Program-made: the position numbers and the translations under genes
NCBI GenBank assembly: GCA_902566365.1
Contig: CACFIH010000002.1
Coordinates: 94,155 to 158,154 of the forward strand
DNA from: an uncultured Pelagibacteraceae bacterium
GTDB taxonomy: Bacteria > Pseudomonadota > Alphaproteobacteria > Pelagibacterales > Pelagibacteraceae
DNA: 64,000 nucleotides
Reading direction: 5' to 3'
The notes under the pieces: model-generated
Database searches by the model: none
What the model was told of the DNA's origin: nothing
What the model saw: only the letters and a program-made list of their open reading frames with translations
In this document: positions 46,291-56,341 of the stretch, piece after piece
Numbering within the stretch: position 1 is the stretch's first letter
How the letters are laid out: every line of letters begins with the position of its first letter

Positions 46291-46303
46291 AGGAGTTATT
46301 TTG
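46291..46303 (+). promoter_or_regulatory. Ribosome binding site deciding a TTG start for prpD
   Basis: AGGAG (46291-46295) lies 5 nt before TTG at 46301. No in-frame ATG occurs for about 40 codons after it, and the N-terminus encoded from TTG looks native, so TTG is accepted as the start. Confidence 0.7.
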
Positions 46304-47803
46304 ATCATACATAACGTAAAAGTTTTCCCATCTAAAGTTCACTTACCCAAAAAAAAACAACTAGCTTGGAAAATCGCAGAGATTGCTAGTGATAATGCAA
46401 AGTTAGATAAAGAGGCGATAGAGATGGTGATTAATAGAATTATTGATAATGCTTCAGTTGCGATAGCTTCTTTAAATAGACGTCCAGTTGTTTCATCTCG
46501 AGAAATGGCTTTAAAACATTTAAGAAAAAATGGTGCAACATTATTTGGAGTTGATAATAAATTAAAATTTGATTGTGAATGGGCGGCATGGAGCAATGGT
46601 ACGGCCGTAAGAGAACTTGATTTTCATGATACTTTTTTAGCAGCTGATTATAGTCATCCTGGTGATAACATCCCACCTTTACTAAGTGTTGCTCAACAAA
46701 ACAAAAAAAGTGGACTTGATCTTTTAAGAGGTATAATTACTGCTTATGAAGTGCAAGTTAATCTAGTCAAGGGAATTTGTTTACATAAACATAAGGTTGA
46801 CCACATAGCTCATCTAGGACCAAGTGTTGCTGCTGGAATTGGATCGATGTTAAGATTAAATACAGAAACAATCTATCAAGCAATTCAGCAAGCCTTGCAC
46901 ACAACTATTTCAACAAGACAATCTAGAAAAGGTGAAATCTCCAGTTGGAAAGCTTATGCACCAGCGCATGCTGGTAAACTTGCAATCGAAGCTGTAGATA
47001 GAGTTATGCGAGGTGAAGGTGCACCAAGTCCAATTTATGAAGGTGAAGATAGTGTTATAGCAAGAATTTTAGATGGAAAAAAAGCATTATATAAAGTTCC
47101 ACTTCCAAAAAAAAATGAAACTAAAAAAGCTATACTTGAAACCTACACAAAAGAATATTCTGCAGAATATCAATCTCAAGCATTAATTGATCTTGCAAAA
47201 AAACTTAAAAAAAAAATATCAAATCTAAATCAAATAAGGAAAATTGATATTTATACCAGTCATCATACTCATTATGTAATTGGCACTGGTGCCAACGATC
47301 CTCAAAAAATGGATCCAAATGCAAGTAGAGAAACATTAGACCACTCAATAATGTACATTTTTGCTGTAGCGTTAGAAGATGGTAGTTGGCATCATGTAAA
47401 ATCTTATTCGAAAGCTAGAGCAAAAAGAAAAAGTACAATTAAGATTTGGAGATCAATCAAAACACATGAGGATAAAAAATGGACCAAAAGATATCATGAT
47501 CCAAACCCTAGAAAAAAAGCTTTTGGAGCAAAAGTCACAATTACCCTTAAAAATGGAAAAAAAATTACCGAAGAACAAGGAGTTGCAGATGCTCATCCTT
47601 ATGGCTCAAGACCGTTCAAGAGAAAAAACTATATAAACAAATTTCTAACTCTTACAAAAGATATATTAGAAAAAAAAGAAATTGAAAGATTTTTAAAGAC
47701 AGCACAAAACTTAAGAAAACTAAAGTCAGGTCAATTAGACAGATTAAATATCAGTGTTAAAAAGAGCAAAATCAAACGAAATTTAAAAAAAGGAATTTTT
47801 TAA
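46301..47803 (+). CDS. prpD: 2-methylcitrate dehydratase
   Basis: It dehydrates 2-methylcitrate in propionate breakdown. The 500-residue MmgE/PrpD-family protein shows '[39 protein letters not shown]', '[19 protein letters not shown]' and '[16 protein letters not shown]'. It starts at TTG with a good AGGAG ribosome binding site. Its stop overlaps the prpB start. No prpR regulator is nearby. Confidence 0.93.
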   Translation: MIIHNVKVFPSKVHLPKKKQLAWKIAEIASDNAKLDKEAIEMVINRIIDNASVAIASLNRRPVVSSREMALKHLRKNGATLFGVDNKLKFDCEWAAWSNGTAVRELDFHDTFLAADYSHPGDNIPPLLSVAQQNKKSGLDLLRGIITAYEVQVNLVKGICLHKHKVDHIAHLGPSVAAGIGSMLRLNTETIYQAIQQALHTTISTRQSRKGEISSWKAYAPAHAGKLAIEAVDRVMRGEGAPSPIYEGEDSVIARILDGKKALYKVPLPKKNETKKAILETYTKEYSAEYQSQALIDLAKKLKKKISNLNQIRKIDIYTSHHTHYVIGTGANDPQKMDPNASRETLDHSIMYIFAVALEDGSWHHVKSYSKARAKRKSTIKIWRSIKTHEDKKWTKRYHDPNPRKKAFGAKVTITLKNGKKITEEQGVADAHPYGSRPFKRKNYINKFLTLTKDILEKKEIERFLKTAQNLRKLKSGQLDRLNISVKKSKIKRNLKKGIF

Positions 47804-48699
47804 TGCATTTTATTGATAAAGATCCAAAACAAAAAAGAGAAGATTTTTCTAAAAAATTAAAATCCAAAAAAATATTAAGAGCTCCTGGTGCTTATAATCC
47901 TTTAACAGCAAAATTAATTGAGGAGATTGGTTATGATGCTGTTTATGTTTCAGGAGGTGTTATGGCAAATGATCTTGGATTTCCTGATATTGGCTTAACT
48001 ACACTGCAGGATGTTAGTACCCGATCGTACTTAATTTCTAGAGTTACAAATCTTCCTACAATTGTAGATATAGATACAGGATTTAAATCATGTAAAGAAA
48101 CCATAGAAACTTTTGAACAGTTTGGAATTACTGGAGTTCATTTAGAAGATCAAATTGAAAGAAAAAGATGTGGACACCTAGATAATAAAGAATTGATATC
48201 CACTGATGAAATGGTGAAAAAAATTAAAGAATGTGTTTCTGCAAAAAAAGATGAAAATTTTAAGATTATTGCAAGATCCGATGCAAAAAGTGTAGAAGGA
48301 ATTGATAAAATGATCGAGAGATGTAAGGCGTATATTGGTGCTGGAGCAGAAATTATATTTCCTGAAGCACTTCATGATGAAAAAGATTTTGAAAAAGTTA
48401 GAAAAGAATTGTCGTGTTATTTGTTAGCCAATATGACTGAATTTGGAAAAACTAAATTATTAAATTATAAACAATTAGAGGAACTTGGTTATAATATAGT
48501 TATTTATCCTGTTACAACTCAAAGGTTAGCAATGAAAAACGTTGAGGATGGTTTGAGAGACATTTATGCAAATGGACACCAAAACAATATTATTGATAAA
48601 ATGCAAACCAGAAAAAGATTATATGATCTTGTAGATTATGAAAAATATAATAGTTTAGATGAAAAAATTTATAACTTTGACACTGATGGTCACGAATAA
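47803..48699 (+). CDS. prpB: 2-methylisocitrate lyase
   Basis: It cleaves 2-methylisocitrate to pyruvate and succinate. The 298-residue PEP mutase/isocitrate lyase-superfamily barrel has 'VSGGVMANDLGFPDIGLTTLQDV', 'DIDTGFKS', 'VHLEDQIERKRCGHLDNKELIS' with the catalytic Cys, and 'IARSDAKSVEG'. It is overlapped at both ends by prpD and prpC, so the three are translated as a unit. Confidence 0.94.
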   Translation: MHFIDKDPKQKREDFSKKLKSKKILRAPGAYNPLTAKLIEEIGYDAVYVSGGVMANDLGFPDIGLTTLQDVSTRSYLISRVTNLPTIVDIDTGFKSCKETIETFEQFGITGVHLEDQIERKRCGHLDNKELISTDEMVKKIKECVSAKKDENFKIIARSDAKSVEGIDKMIERCKAYIGAGAEIIFPEALHDEKDFEKVRKELSCYLLANMTEFGKTKLLNYKQLEELGYNIVIYPVTTQRLAMKNVEDGLRDIYANGHQNNIIDKMQTRKRLYDLVDYEKYNSLDEKIYNFDTDGHE

Positions 48700-49823
48700 T
48701 GAGTGATGATATTAAAAAAGGCTTACTAGGAATTGTTGTAGACGAAACAGAAGTATCAAAAGTAATGCCTGAAATTAACTCTCTTACTTATAGAGGTTAT
48801 GCTGCTCAAGATCTTTGTGAATATTGTAGATTTGAGGAAGTAGCTTATCTTATTTTAAATAAAGATTTACCTAATACTATCCAACTTAGAAAATTTGAAA
48901 AAGAAGAAAAAAATAATAGAGATTTATCTAAAGACTTATATTCAGTTATAAAAAAAATGCCTAAAAAATCTCATCCTATGGATGTAGCCAGAACTGCCGT
49001 AAGCATTATGGGATTAGAGGATAGAGAAACAACAGACTCTTCTCCTGAGGCAAATATGAGAAAAGCGATAAGAATACTTGCAAAAACTCCAACTGCATTA
49101 GCTGCATTCTACAGAATTAGAAAAGGTAAAAAAATCATTAAACCAAAGAAAAATTTAAATATAGCAGAAAACTTTTTTTATATGTGTTTTGGAAAAATTC
49201 CACAAAAAGAAATAGTTAAAGCTTTTGATGTTTCTTTGATATTATATGCAGAACATAGCTTTAACGTCTCAACTTTTACCGCAAGAACTATTACAAGCAG
49301 TTTATCAGATATACATGGTGCAATTACAGGTGCAATTGCAAGTTTAAAAGGTCCATTACATGGAGGAGCTAATGAAGAAGTTATGCATATGATGAATAAG
49401 ATCAAAGATCCTAAAAATGCTCTTAAATGGATTAACAATGCATTAGATAATAAAGATGTTGTTATGGGATTTGGCCATAGAGTTTATAAAAGTGGAGACT
49501 CAAGAGTTCCTACAATGAGAAAATATTTTGCTAAAGTAGCAAAAATTAAAAAAGATAAAAAATTTGAGAAAATTTATGACATTGTAGAAAAGGTAATGAT
49601 AGAAAGAAAAAATATTTATCCGAATGTTGATTATCCTACAGGACCTACTTATCACTTAATGGGTTTTGATACTGATTTTTTCACACCAATTTTTGTTATT
49701 TCAAGAATAACTGGTTGGTCGGCACATATAATGGAACAACATGCTGCTAACAAATTAATCAGACCATTAGCTAGTTACAAAGGTAACAAGCACAGAAAAG
49801 TTTTAGAATTAAATCAAAGATAA
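48699..49823 (+). CDS. prpC: 2-methylcitrate synthase
   Basis: It condenses propionyl-CoA with oxaloacetate. The 374-residue citrate-synthase fold has catalytic regions 'LYAEHSFNVSTFTAR', 'GPLHGGANEEVMHMM', 'VMGFGHRVYKSGDSR' and 'DFFTPIFVISR'. Assignment as methylcitrate rather than citrate synthase rests on its length, which is shorter than the hexameric type, and on the operon. It converges exactly on the next gene's stop. Confidence 0.9.
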   Translation: MSDDIKKGLLGIVVDETEVSKVMPEINSLTYRGYAAQDLCEYCRFEEVAYLILNKDLPNTIQLRKFEKEEKNNRDLSKDLYSVIKKMPKKSHPMDVARTAVSIMGLEDRETTDSSPEANMRKAIRILAKTPTALAAFYRIRKGKKIIKPKKNLNIAENFFYMCFGKIPQKEIVKAFDVSLILYAEHSFNVSTFTARTITSSLSDIHGAITGAIASLKGPLHGGANEEVMHMMNKIKDPKNALKWINNALDNKDVVMGFGHRVYKSGDSRVPTMRKYFAKVAKIKKDKKFEKIYDIVEKVMIERKNIYPNVDYPTGPTYHLMGFDTDFFTPIFVISRITGWSAHIMEQHAANKLIRPLASYKGNKHRKVLELNQR

Positions 49824-50453
49824 TTATTGTTTTTCGATTTTAGCAAACCGTGAATTAAGAAGAATTTCACATTTAAAACTATTTGTTTTTACAAACTCAT
49901 TTATAGCTTTTTTAACACCAGGAGCATACGAGAGATTGTAATCATCACATAAAATTGTTCCATTTTTGTTAATAACTTCAATACAATTATTTAAATCATT
50001 TTTTACAGTTTCATAATCATGTCCGCCATCTAAAAATACATAATCTATTTTAGAAATATCTAATTCCTTTAAAACTTTATTAGAGTTTCCGATTATTAAA
50101 TTTACATTTTTTTCAAATTTCTTTAAAAGATCTTTTACTGCTTCTAAACTATACGGATCTTGTTTTTTAAAATACTTGAAGTAAATTTGTTTTAAAGGAT
50201 TTGAAAATTTAGTGTTAGGTATTATTTCGGATTTGTTTTCATTATTTTTTTTAAATAAATCTAAACCTACATATTGAAAATCTTCCCCATGAATCTGGTA
50301 AAGCAACTCACAAACATTTCTAGCTGTAACTCCATGAAAAACTCCTACCTCTAAGAAAAATTTAGGTTTTTTTTTTTCAATTTCTCTTAAAAAAAAATCT
50401 CCATCACCTTTTTGTTTGAGGCTCGTTTTTCTAAAGTATTTTTTATATTTCAA
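49824..50453 (-). CDS. Class I SAM-dependent methyltransferase (Methyltransf_24-like)
   Basis: The 209-residue Rossmann-fold protein has 'FFLEVGVFHGVTARNVCELL' (SAM motif I region), 'YVGLDLF' and 'IDYVFLDGGHDYETVKNDLNNCIEVINKNGTILCDDY', the strand pattern of the methyltransferase-24 group. The substrate is unknown, perhaps a sugar or small metabolite. It lies 5 nt after nrdB on the same strand and so is probably at the end of the nrd transcript. Confidence 0.75.
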   Translation of the reverse strand: MKYKKYFRKTSLKQKGDGDFFLREIEKKKPKFFLEVGVFHGVTARNVCELLYQIHGEDFQYVGLDLFKKNNENKSEIIPNTKFSNPLKQIYFKYFKKQDPYSLEAVKDLLKKFEKNVNLIIGNSNKVLKELDISKIDYVFLDGGHDYETVKNDLNNCIEVINKNGTILCDDYNLSYAPGVKKAINEFVKTNSFKCEILLNSRFAKIEKQ

Positions 50454-50458
50454 TAGAG

Positions 50459-51475
50459 TTAACTAAATGCTTCAGCCCAAGTACCTTGTGTTGATGCTTT
50501 TGAATACTCAGTGGCTCTGCCCTCAAAAAAGTTCATATGCTCAACTGCGTTTAACATGGTGTCCAGCCATCCTAAAGGATTTTTTTCAATTTTATAAATC
50601 GGTTCCAATCCAAGTTGAACTAACCTTCTATTAGCAATAAATCTTATATAGTCTTTTACTTCTTGAGCGGTTAAACCTTCCATTGGGCCCATCTCAAATG
50701 CTAAATCAATAAAAGCATCTTCATGTTCAACTATAATTCTGCATGCTTCATATAATTCTTTCTTTAATTTGGGAGTCCAAATTTCAGGATTTTCTTTTAT
50801 GAATTCTTTGAAAATTCTTATCATCGAATTACAATGGAGAGTCTCATCTCTAACAGACCATGTAACTATCTGACCCATACCTTTCATTTTATTATGTCTT
50901 GGAAAATTTAATAAAATTGCAAAACTTGCAAATAACTGGAGACCTTCAGTAAAAGCACTAAATACCGCAACTGTTTTTGCAATATCTTCTTTTGAGTTTA
51001 CATTGAAGCCCTGCATATAATCATACTTATCTTTCATTTCTTTATACTTCATAAAAGCTGAGTATTCAGACTCTGGCATTCCAATAGTATCTAATAAATG
51101 AGAATAAGCAGCCACATGCACAGTTTCCATTGCAGCAAAAGCTGTCATCATCATTAAAACTTCAGTAGGTTTGAAAACAGTTGTGTAATGTCTTAAATAA
51201 CAATTATTAACTTCAACATCTGCTTGGGTAAAAAACCTAAATATTTGTGTTAATAAATTTTTTTCTGGCTGAGATAAATTTTTTTGCCAGTCTCTAACGT
51301 CGTCCCCAAGAGGAACTTCTTCTGGTAACCAATGTATTCTTTGCTGTGTGAGCCAAGCATCATAACACCATGGATACCTAAACGGCTTATAAACTGGGTT
51401 TTCAGTTAATAAACCCATTTTTTTTGGCTGAATAATTTCTTTTTTTTCTACTTTAATTTTTTCTGCTACTGACAT
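50459..51475 (-). CDS. nrdB: Ribonucleotide reductase beta subunit, class Ia-like
   Basis: It generates the radical for NrdA. The 338-residue ferritin-like protein has metal ligands in 'ADVEVNN', 'METVHVAAYSH', 'FTEGLQLF' and 'RDETLHCNS'. The Tyr of 'VAAYSHL' sits where the radical Tyr is expected, so a tyrosyl-radical enzyme is likely. Start: ATGs occur at 51484 and 51475; AGGA abuts the first but sits 9 nt before the second, so 51475 (MSVAEKIKV) is chosen. It overlaps nrdA by 10 nt. Confidence 0.93.
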   Translation of the reverse strand: MSVAEKIKVEKKEIIQPKKMGLLTENPVYKPFRYPWCYDAWLTQQRIHWLPEEVPLGDDVRDWQKNLSQPEKNLLTQIFRFFTQADVEVNNCYLRHYTTVFKPTEVLMMMTAFAAMETVHVAAYSHLLDTIGMPESEYSAFMKYKEMKDKYDYMQGFNVNSKEDIAKTVAVFSAFTEGLQLFASFAILLNFPRHNKMKGMGQIVTWSVRDETLHCNSMIRIFKEFIKENPEIWTPKLKKELYEACRIIVEHEDAFIDLAFEMGPMEGLTAQEVKDYIRFIANRRLVQLGLEPIYKIEKNPLGWLDTMLNAVEHMNFFEGRATEYSKASTQGTWAEAFS

Positions 51476-53406
51476 GATAAACATTCCTCATATTCTTGTT
51501 GTTCGTTTGATTGTTGATTTTTAGACTTATACACATTCGCTGTAATATCGGTTGATTTGGAATCATTGATATTTTCAGCTCTTTGGATTGATTTTGATCT
51601 ACAGTAATAAAGGCTTTTTAAACCTTTTTTCCATGCATCAAAATGAATTTTATGTAATTCTTTTTTATGAACGTCTGCTGGTAAAAATAAATTAACTGAT
51701 TGTGCTTGTGAAATAAATGGAGTTCTGTCTCCACTTAGTTCTATGATCCAGTTTTGATTCAATTCAAAAGCGGTTTTGAAAACATCTTTTTCTAAATCTG
51801 TTAAAAAATCTAAATGTGATACTGAGCCTTGATTTGTTGTAATTGTTGACCAGATTTCATCATTATTTTTTCCATGGCTATCTAAAATTTCTTCCAGGTA
51901 TCTGTTTCTAACATTAAAAGATCCTGATAAAGTTTTGTGAGTATAGCTATTTGCTGCAATAGGTTCAACGCCTGGTGAAGCTCCACCACAAATTATGGAA
52001 ATAGAAGCTGTTGGTGCTATTGCCGTTTTATTAGAAAATCTCTCTTGATAACCATATTCAGCTGCATCAGGACATGCTCCTCTCTCTTCAGCTAAGTCTT
52101 TTGATGCTTGATTAACTTTTTCATGAATATTTTTGAAAATTTTTTTATTCCATGATTTTGCCATTACAGATTCAAGAGGAATTCTTTTTTGTTGTAAAAA
52201 AGAGTGAAAACCCATTACTCCTAACCCAACACTTCTTTCTCTTTGTGCAGAATATTTAGCATCTTTAAATTGATCAGGTGCCTTATCTATAAAGTCAGAT
52301 AGTACATTATCTAAAAATCTCATTACATCATTAATCATATTTTTATCATCTTTCCATTCGTCATATTTTTCAATATTTAAAGAAGATAAGCAACAAACAG
52401 CAGTTCTGTCTTTCCCATCTTTATCAATACCTGTTGGTAGAGTTATTTCACTACATAAATTTGAAGTTTTAACTGTTAAATTAGCTAGCTTGTGATGTTG
52501 TGGAATTTGTCTATTAACAGTATCTATATAAATAATATACGGCTCACCAGTTTCTATTCTTGCTGTTAATAATCTTATCCATAAATTTCTTGCTGACAAA
52601 GTTTGTTGAACTGAACCGTCGGCTGGACTTTTAAGTGCCCATTGTTCATCTGTTTCTACTGCACGCATAAAAGCATCCGATATTAAAACACCATGATGAA
52701 GATTTAATGATTTTCTATTTGGGTCTCCACCAGTTGGTCTTCTCATTTCAATAAACTCTTCAATCTCTGGATGATCAATTGGTAAATAACATGCTGCAGA
52801 ACCTCTTCTTAAAGAACCTTGGCTAATAGCCATAGTTAAAGAATCCATCACTTTAATAAATGGAATTATTCCTGAAGTTTTTCCAACTCTACCAATTTTT
52901 TCTCCAATGGATCTGAGGTTGCCCCAGTAACTTCCTATGCCACCACCTTTTGCAGCTAACCAAACATTCTCACTCCAAAGATCAAGAATTCCTCCCAAAC
53001 TATCTGAGGCCTCATTTAAAAAACAAGAAATGGGGAGTCCTCTTTTCGTTCCACCATTAGATAAAACTGGTGTAGCTGGCATAAACCAAAGATTGCTTAT
53101 ATAGTTATAAATTCTTTGTGCATGAAGATTGTCATCTGCATAAGTACTCGCTACTCTTGCAAATAAATCTTGGAAAGATTCATTGTGACCTAAATATCTG
53201 TCTCTCAAGGTAGCTTTACCAAAATCTGTTAAATTCGAGTCTCTTGATCTGTCAATTTTAATTATTATACCTTTGTCATTTTGAAAAAGTTCTGTTTCAT
53301 TATTTAGTGAAAAAAGATCTGGTCTATCTGCTTTTTCTACCTTGTTTATTTCAGGGCTATATTCGGAGACAGCTTTCTTGAGTGCCTGTGATAGAATTTT
53401 ATTCAT
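51466..53406 (-). CDS. nrdA: Ribonucleotide reductase alpha subunit, no ATP cone
   Basis: The 646-residue catalytic subunit reduces NDPs. Active-site elements are 'GLPISCFLNEASDS', 'SNLCSEITLP' with the Asn/Cys/Glu set, 'AVCCLSSLNIEKYDEW', and a C-terminal thiol pair 'EECLSCQ'. It is over 100 residues shorter than E. coli NrdA and begins without an ATP-cone domain, so the usual dATP overall-activity switch is apparently absent. It is followed by nrdB with overlap. Confidence 0.95.
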   Translation of the reverse strand: MNKILSQALKKAVSEYSPEINKVEKADRPDLFSLNNETELFQNDKGIIIKIDRSRDSNLTDFGKATLRDRYLGHNESFQDLFARVASTYADDNLHAQRIYNYISNLWFMPATPVLSNGGTKRGLPISCFLNEASDSLGGILDLWSENVWLAAKGGGIGSYWGNLRSIGEKIGRVGKTSGIIPFIKVMDSLTMAISQGSLRRGSAACYLPIDHPEIEEFIEMRRPTGGDPNRKSLNLHHGVLISDAFMRAVETDEQWALKSPADGSVQQTLSARNLWIRLLTARIETGEPYIIYIDTVNRQIPQHHKLANLTVKTSNLCSEITLPTGIDKDGKDRTAVCCLSSLNIEKYDEWKDDKNMINDVMRFLDNVLSDFIDKAPDQFKDAKYSAQRERSVGLGVMGFHSFLQQKRIPLESVMAKSWNKKIFKNIHEKVNQASKDLAEERGACPDAAEYGYQERFSNKTAIAPTASISIICGGASPGVEPIAANSYTHKTLSGSFNVRNRYLEEILDSHGKNNDEIWSTITTNQGSVSHLDFLTDLEKDVFKTAFELNQNWIIELSGDRTPFISQAQSVNLFLPADVHKKELHKIHFDAWKKGLKSLYYCRSKSIQRAENINDSKSTDITANVYKSKNQQSNEQQEYEECLSCQ

Positions 53407-53446
53407 TTTGTCCTATTATATTCGTTATTTTGGCTTAAACAACTAT

Positions 53447-53464
53447 ATGTTGTATACGCAAATC
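53447..53464. promoter_or_regulatory. Candidate NrdR-like operator upstream of nrdA
   Basis: The imperfect palindrome ACAACTATATGTTGT lies about 45 bp upstream of nrdA and resembles the A/T-centred NrdR box with ACA...TGT arms. A possible half-matching second site, ACTAAATGTTCAGT, follows after a short gap, but the spacing is not clearly canonical. Confidence 0.35.
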
Positions 53465-53572
53465 ATTAATATACTAAATGTTCAGTAAATCAATAGAACA
53501 TTTATAGAACATTAAAAAAAAATTTCAACTAAATTTTTCATAAATAACTAAAAAAAAGGTAAGTAATAAACA

Positions 53573-55027
53573 ATGAGTGAAATTGCAAAAATAGATCAAT
53601 ATGGCTTTAGGGAATACGACGCACGTTGGATTTATGAAAAAGACATCAATTTAAAGGGCATAGAAAATTTAGGCAAAGGCTTAGGAACCCAAGTTATAAA
53701 TCATACCAATAAAGAAAACCCAAGGGTAATTGTTGGTCATGATTATAGATCTTATAGTGAGAAAATAAAAGAAGCATTTAAAAAAGGTCTAGTTTCGACG
53801 GGATGTTTTGTTGAAGATATTGGCCTATCGTTGTCTCCAATGGTTTATTTTGCACAATTTAAATTAAATGCAGATTCAATTGCTATGATAACTGCGAGCC
53901 ATAACGAAAATGGTTGGACGGGAGTAAAAATGGGTATCAAAAAAGGATTAACTCATACACCTGAAGAAATGAAAGAATTAAAAGAAATTACATTAGAAAA
54001 AAAATTTATTAGTGGTTCAGGAAAACAATCAAAAGTAAATGATTTTCAAAAGACTTATAAAGATGATCTTGTAAACAAAAAAAAAATTAATAAAAAAATA
54101 AAAGCAGTAGTAGCTTGTGGAAACGGAACTGCAGGAATTTTTGCACCCGATGTTCTTAGACAAATTGGTTGTGATGTAATAGAACTAGACTGTAATCTTG
54201 ATTGGAATTTTCCTAAATATAATCCTAACCCTGAAGATTTAAAAATGCTTCACGAAATCTCTCTGTCAGTTAAAAAAAATGATGCTGATATCGGTTTTGG
54301 ATTTGATGGAGATGGTGACAGAGTTGGTGTGATTGACAACAACGGGAATGAGATATTTTCAGACAAAATTGGATTGCTAATAGCTAGAAGTTTATCAAAT
54401 ACATACAAAAATTCTAAATTTATTGTCGATGTAAAATCAACAGGGTTATTTTCTAATGATGAAATTTTAAAAAGAAATAATTGTGATACAATGTATTGGA
54501 AAACGGGTCATTCTCATATCAAAAGAAAAGTTCATAATGAAAAAGCTTTAGCCGGTTTTGAAAAAAGTGGACACTTCTTTTTTAATCAACCACTTGGTTA
54601 TGGTTATGATGATGGTATAAATTCTGCTATCCAAATTTGTCACCTATTGGTTAATGAAAATAAAAAAATAAGTGAACTTAATAATGAAATTCCAAAGACA
54701 TATCAATCACCAACCATGGCCCCATATTGCGAAGATAAAGAAAAATATAAAATAGTTGATGATTTAATTGATGAAATAAAAAAGATAAAGTTAAGTAAAG
54801 TAAAAATTGATAATCAAGAAATAAAAGAAATCTTAACTGTTAATGGTGTACGATTTTCTTTTGAAGATGGTTCATGGGGATTAATTCGAGCATCATCAAA
54901 TAAACCATCTTTAGTGATAGTAACAGAAAGCCCCACTTCAGATGAAAGAAAATTAAAAATATTTCATTTTATTGATAACCTGCTTCAAAAAACCAAAAAA
55001 ATTGGTGAGTATGATCAAAAGATATAA
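53573..55027 (+). CDS. Phosphomannomutase/phosphoglucomutase
   Basis: The 484-residue alpha-D-phosphohexomutase interconverts hexose 6- and 1-phosphates for surface polysaccharide or nucleotide-sugar supply. The phosphoserine loop is 'MITASHNENGWTGVKMG', the metal loop 'GFGFDGDGDRVGVID', and the sugar-binding loop 'GFEKSGHFFF' with Glu and Ser. The C-terminal phosphate-binding 'RASSNKPSLVIVTE' is complete. The AlgC/ManB subgroup is likely; substrate preference is open. It converges with the coiled-coil gene, stop codons abutting. Confidence 0.9.
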   Translation: MSEIAKIDQYGFREYDARWIYEKDINLKGIENLGKGLGTQVINHTNKENPRVIVGHDYRSYSEKIKEAFKKGLVSTGCFVEDIGLSLSPMVYFAQFKLNADSIAMITASHNENGWTGVKMGIKKGLTHTPEEMKELKEITLEKKFISGSGKQSKVNDFQKTYKDDLVNKKKINKKIKAVVACGNGTAGIFAPDVLRQIGCDVIELDCNLDWNFPKYNPNPEDLKMLHEISLSVKKNDADIGFGFDGDGDRVGVIDNNGNEIFSDKIGLLIARSLSNTYKNSKFIVDVKSTGLFSNDEILKRNNCDTMYWKTGHSHIKRKVHNEKALAGFEKSGHFFFNQPLGYGYDDGINSAIQICHLLVNENKKISELNNEIPKTYQSPTMAPYCEDKEKYKIVDDLIDEIKKIKLSKVKIDNQEIKEILTVNGVRFSFEDGSWGLIRASSNKPSLVIVTESPTSDERKLKIFHFIDNLLQKTKKIGEYDQKI

Positions 55028-56146
55028 TTAAATATCTTTATTTTTTTCATCTTCAAGTTTTCGATTTTCTAATGTGTCGTTTTGTTCATTAGCAATATCA
55101 TTAATTTTGTTTAGCGATTGATCACTATAAAATTTTTTAATCAATTCTTCTTCTTTGATCTTTTGTTCTTGATCAAATTTGTCTTCCCATTCTTTTATTC
55201 GTCGATTTTCTTCCCTAATTCTCTCTTCTTCCTCAACTTTGGCCTTTAATGCAATTTGTTTTTCCTCTTCTATTCTTTTTTGTTTCTCCTCCTCTTTTCT
55301 CAATTCTTCTTGTCTTTCTCGTTGTTCTTTTTCTTTTCTTTGTCTTTCTGCTTCTTCAGCTTTAATTTTTTCCTCTTTTAATCTTAATTCTTCTTCTCTT
55401 TCTCTTTGAATTGCCTGTTCTTTTAATAATTGCCTTTGAAGCTCTTGTTGTCTGTCTATTTCAAGCTGTCTTAATCTATTTTCAGTTTCTCTTAATTTTT
55501 CTTCCTCATATTTTAATTTTCTTGCGGCTTCTCTAATTTTTTGTTCTTCGTCTAATCTTTTTTGTCTTTCAATATCTTTTAGTCGCAGCTGTTCTTGTCT
55601 TTGTTTCTCTTTTTCTTCTCTTGCTCTTTCAGCTTCCTGTTGTTTAAGTTTTATTTTTTCTTCTTTTATTTTAATCTTTTCTTCTCTGGCTCGTTGTCTC
55701 TCAAGCATCTTTATACGAAGTTCTTCTTCTTTCAATCTTCTAGCATCTTCACGAATTTTTCTAGTTTCTTCATCTTTTAATTTTTGTTGTTCAATTTTAA
55801 TTCTTCTGGCTTCAATTTTCTTTCTTTTTTCCTCATTTTTTCTAACTTGCTTTTCGTTATCTAAGATTAATTTTTTTTGTGCTATAATCTGTTTTTTTTC
55901 ATCTCTTATTTTGTTTAAGCGTTCTTTTTGCTCTTGTTTTTTTTGTCTTATTAATTCTTTCTTTTCATCTACAATTTTTCTTTTTTCAGCTCGTTTTTTT
56001 GCTTTTTCTCTCTCTTTTTTAAAATTATCATAATAATTATTTAACTTAGCTTTTGTATTCTTTATTACGTTATTAGATGGAATTTTAATTTCAGGTAAAT
56101 TTAACTTCTTTTTAAATAAATTTATCAAATTTTTTTTTTTACGCAT
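55028..56146 (-). CDS. Highly charged Lys/Glu/Arg-rich long-helix protein
   Basis: The 372-residue protein has a basic N-terminus ('MRKKKNLINLFKKKLNLPEI') and then about 300 residues of almost uninterrupted E/K/R/Q heptads (for example 'QEAERAREEKEKQRQEQLRL'). Pro and Gly are absent through the body, which predicts a very long coiled coil or stable single alpha-helix of roughly 40-45 nm. There is no signal peptide or membrane span. It is superficially TolA-like or like pericentriolar repeats, but such resemblance is compositional. The function is unknown, and a spacer or scaffold is one possibility. Confidence 0.7.
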   Translation of the reverse strand: MRKKKNLINLFKKKLNLPEIKIPSNNVIKNTKAKLNNYYDNFKKEREKAKKRAEKRKIVDEKKELIRQKKQEQKERLNKIRDEKKQIIAQKKLILDNEKQVRKNEEKRKKIEARRIKIEQQKLKDEETRKIREDARRLKEEELRIKMLERQRAREEKIKIKEEKIKLKQQEAERAREEKEKQRQEQLRLKDIERQKRLDEEQKIREAARKLKYEEEKLRETENRLRQLEIDRQQELQRQLLKEQAIQREREEELRLKEEKIKAEEAERQRKEKEQRERQEELRKEEEKQKRIEEEKQIALKAKVEEEERIREENRRIKEWEDKFDQEQKIKEEELIKKFYSDQSLNKINDIANEQNDTLENRKLEDEKNKDI

Positions 56147-56312
56147 AAATAAACTTACAATGTAAATCTCATTAAAATATGAGTCGAGTGTTTAAATTGA
56201 GTTTCTTAAAATTAGGTAATCTTACAACTTTAAATTCGATAAAAAATACAATTAAAACGTGTAATTTTATCAACAACTTATAAATTTTAAAAATTACATT
56301 TAATGAGAATCG

Positions 56313-56318
56313 TATAAT
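56313..56318 (+). promoter_or_regulatory. -10 element of the small lipoprotein gene
   Basis: TATAAT lies 23 nt before the ATG at 56342. No good -35 is seen. The rest of the 195-bp gap (56147-56341) is A/T-rich with no other recognisable signal. Confidence 0.35.
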
Positions 56319-56341
56319 AGATTTTTTTAAAAATTTTAATT

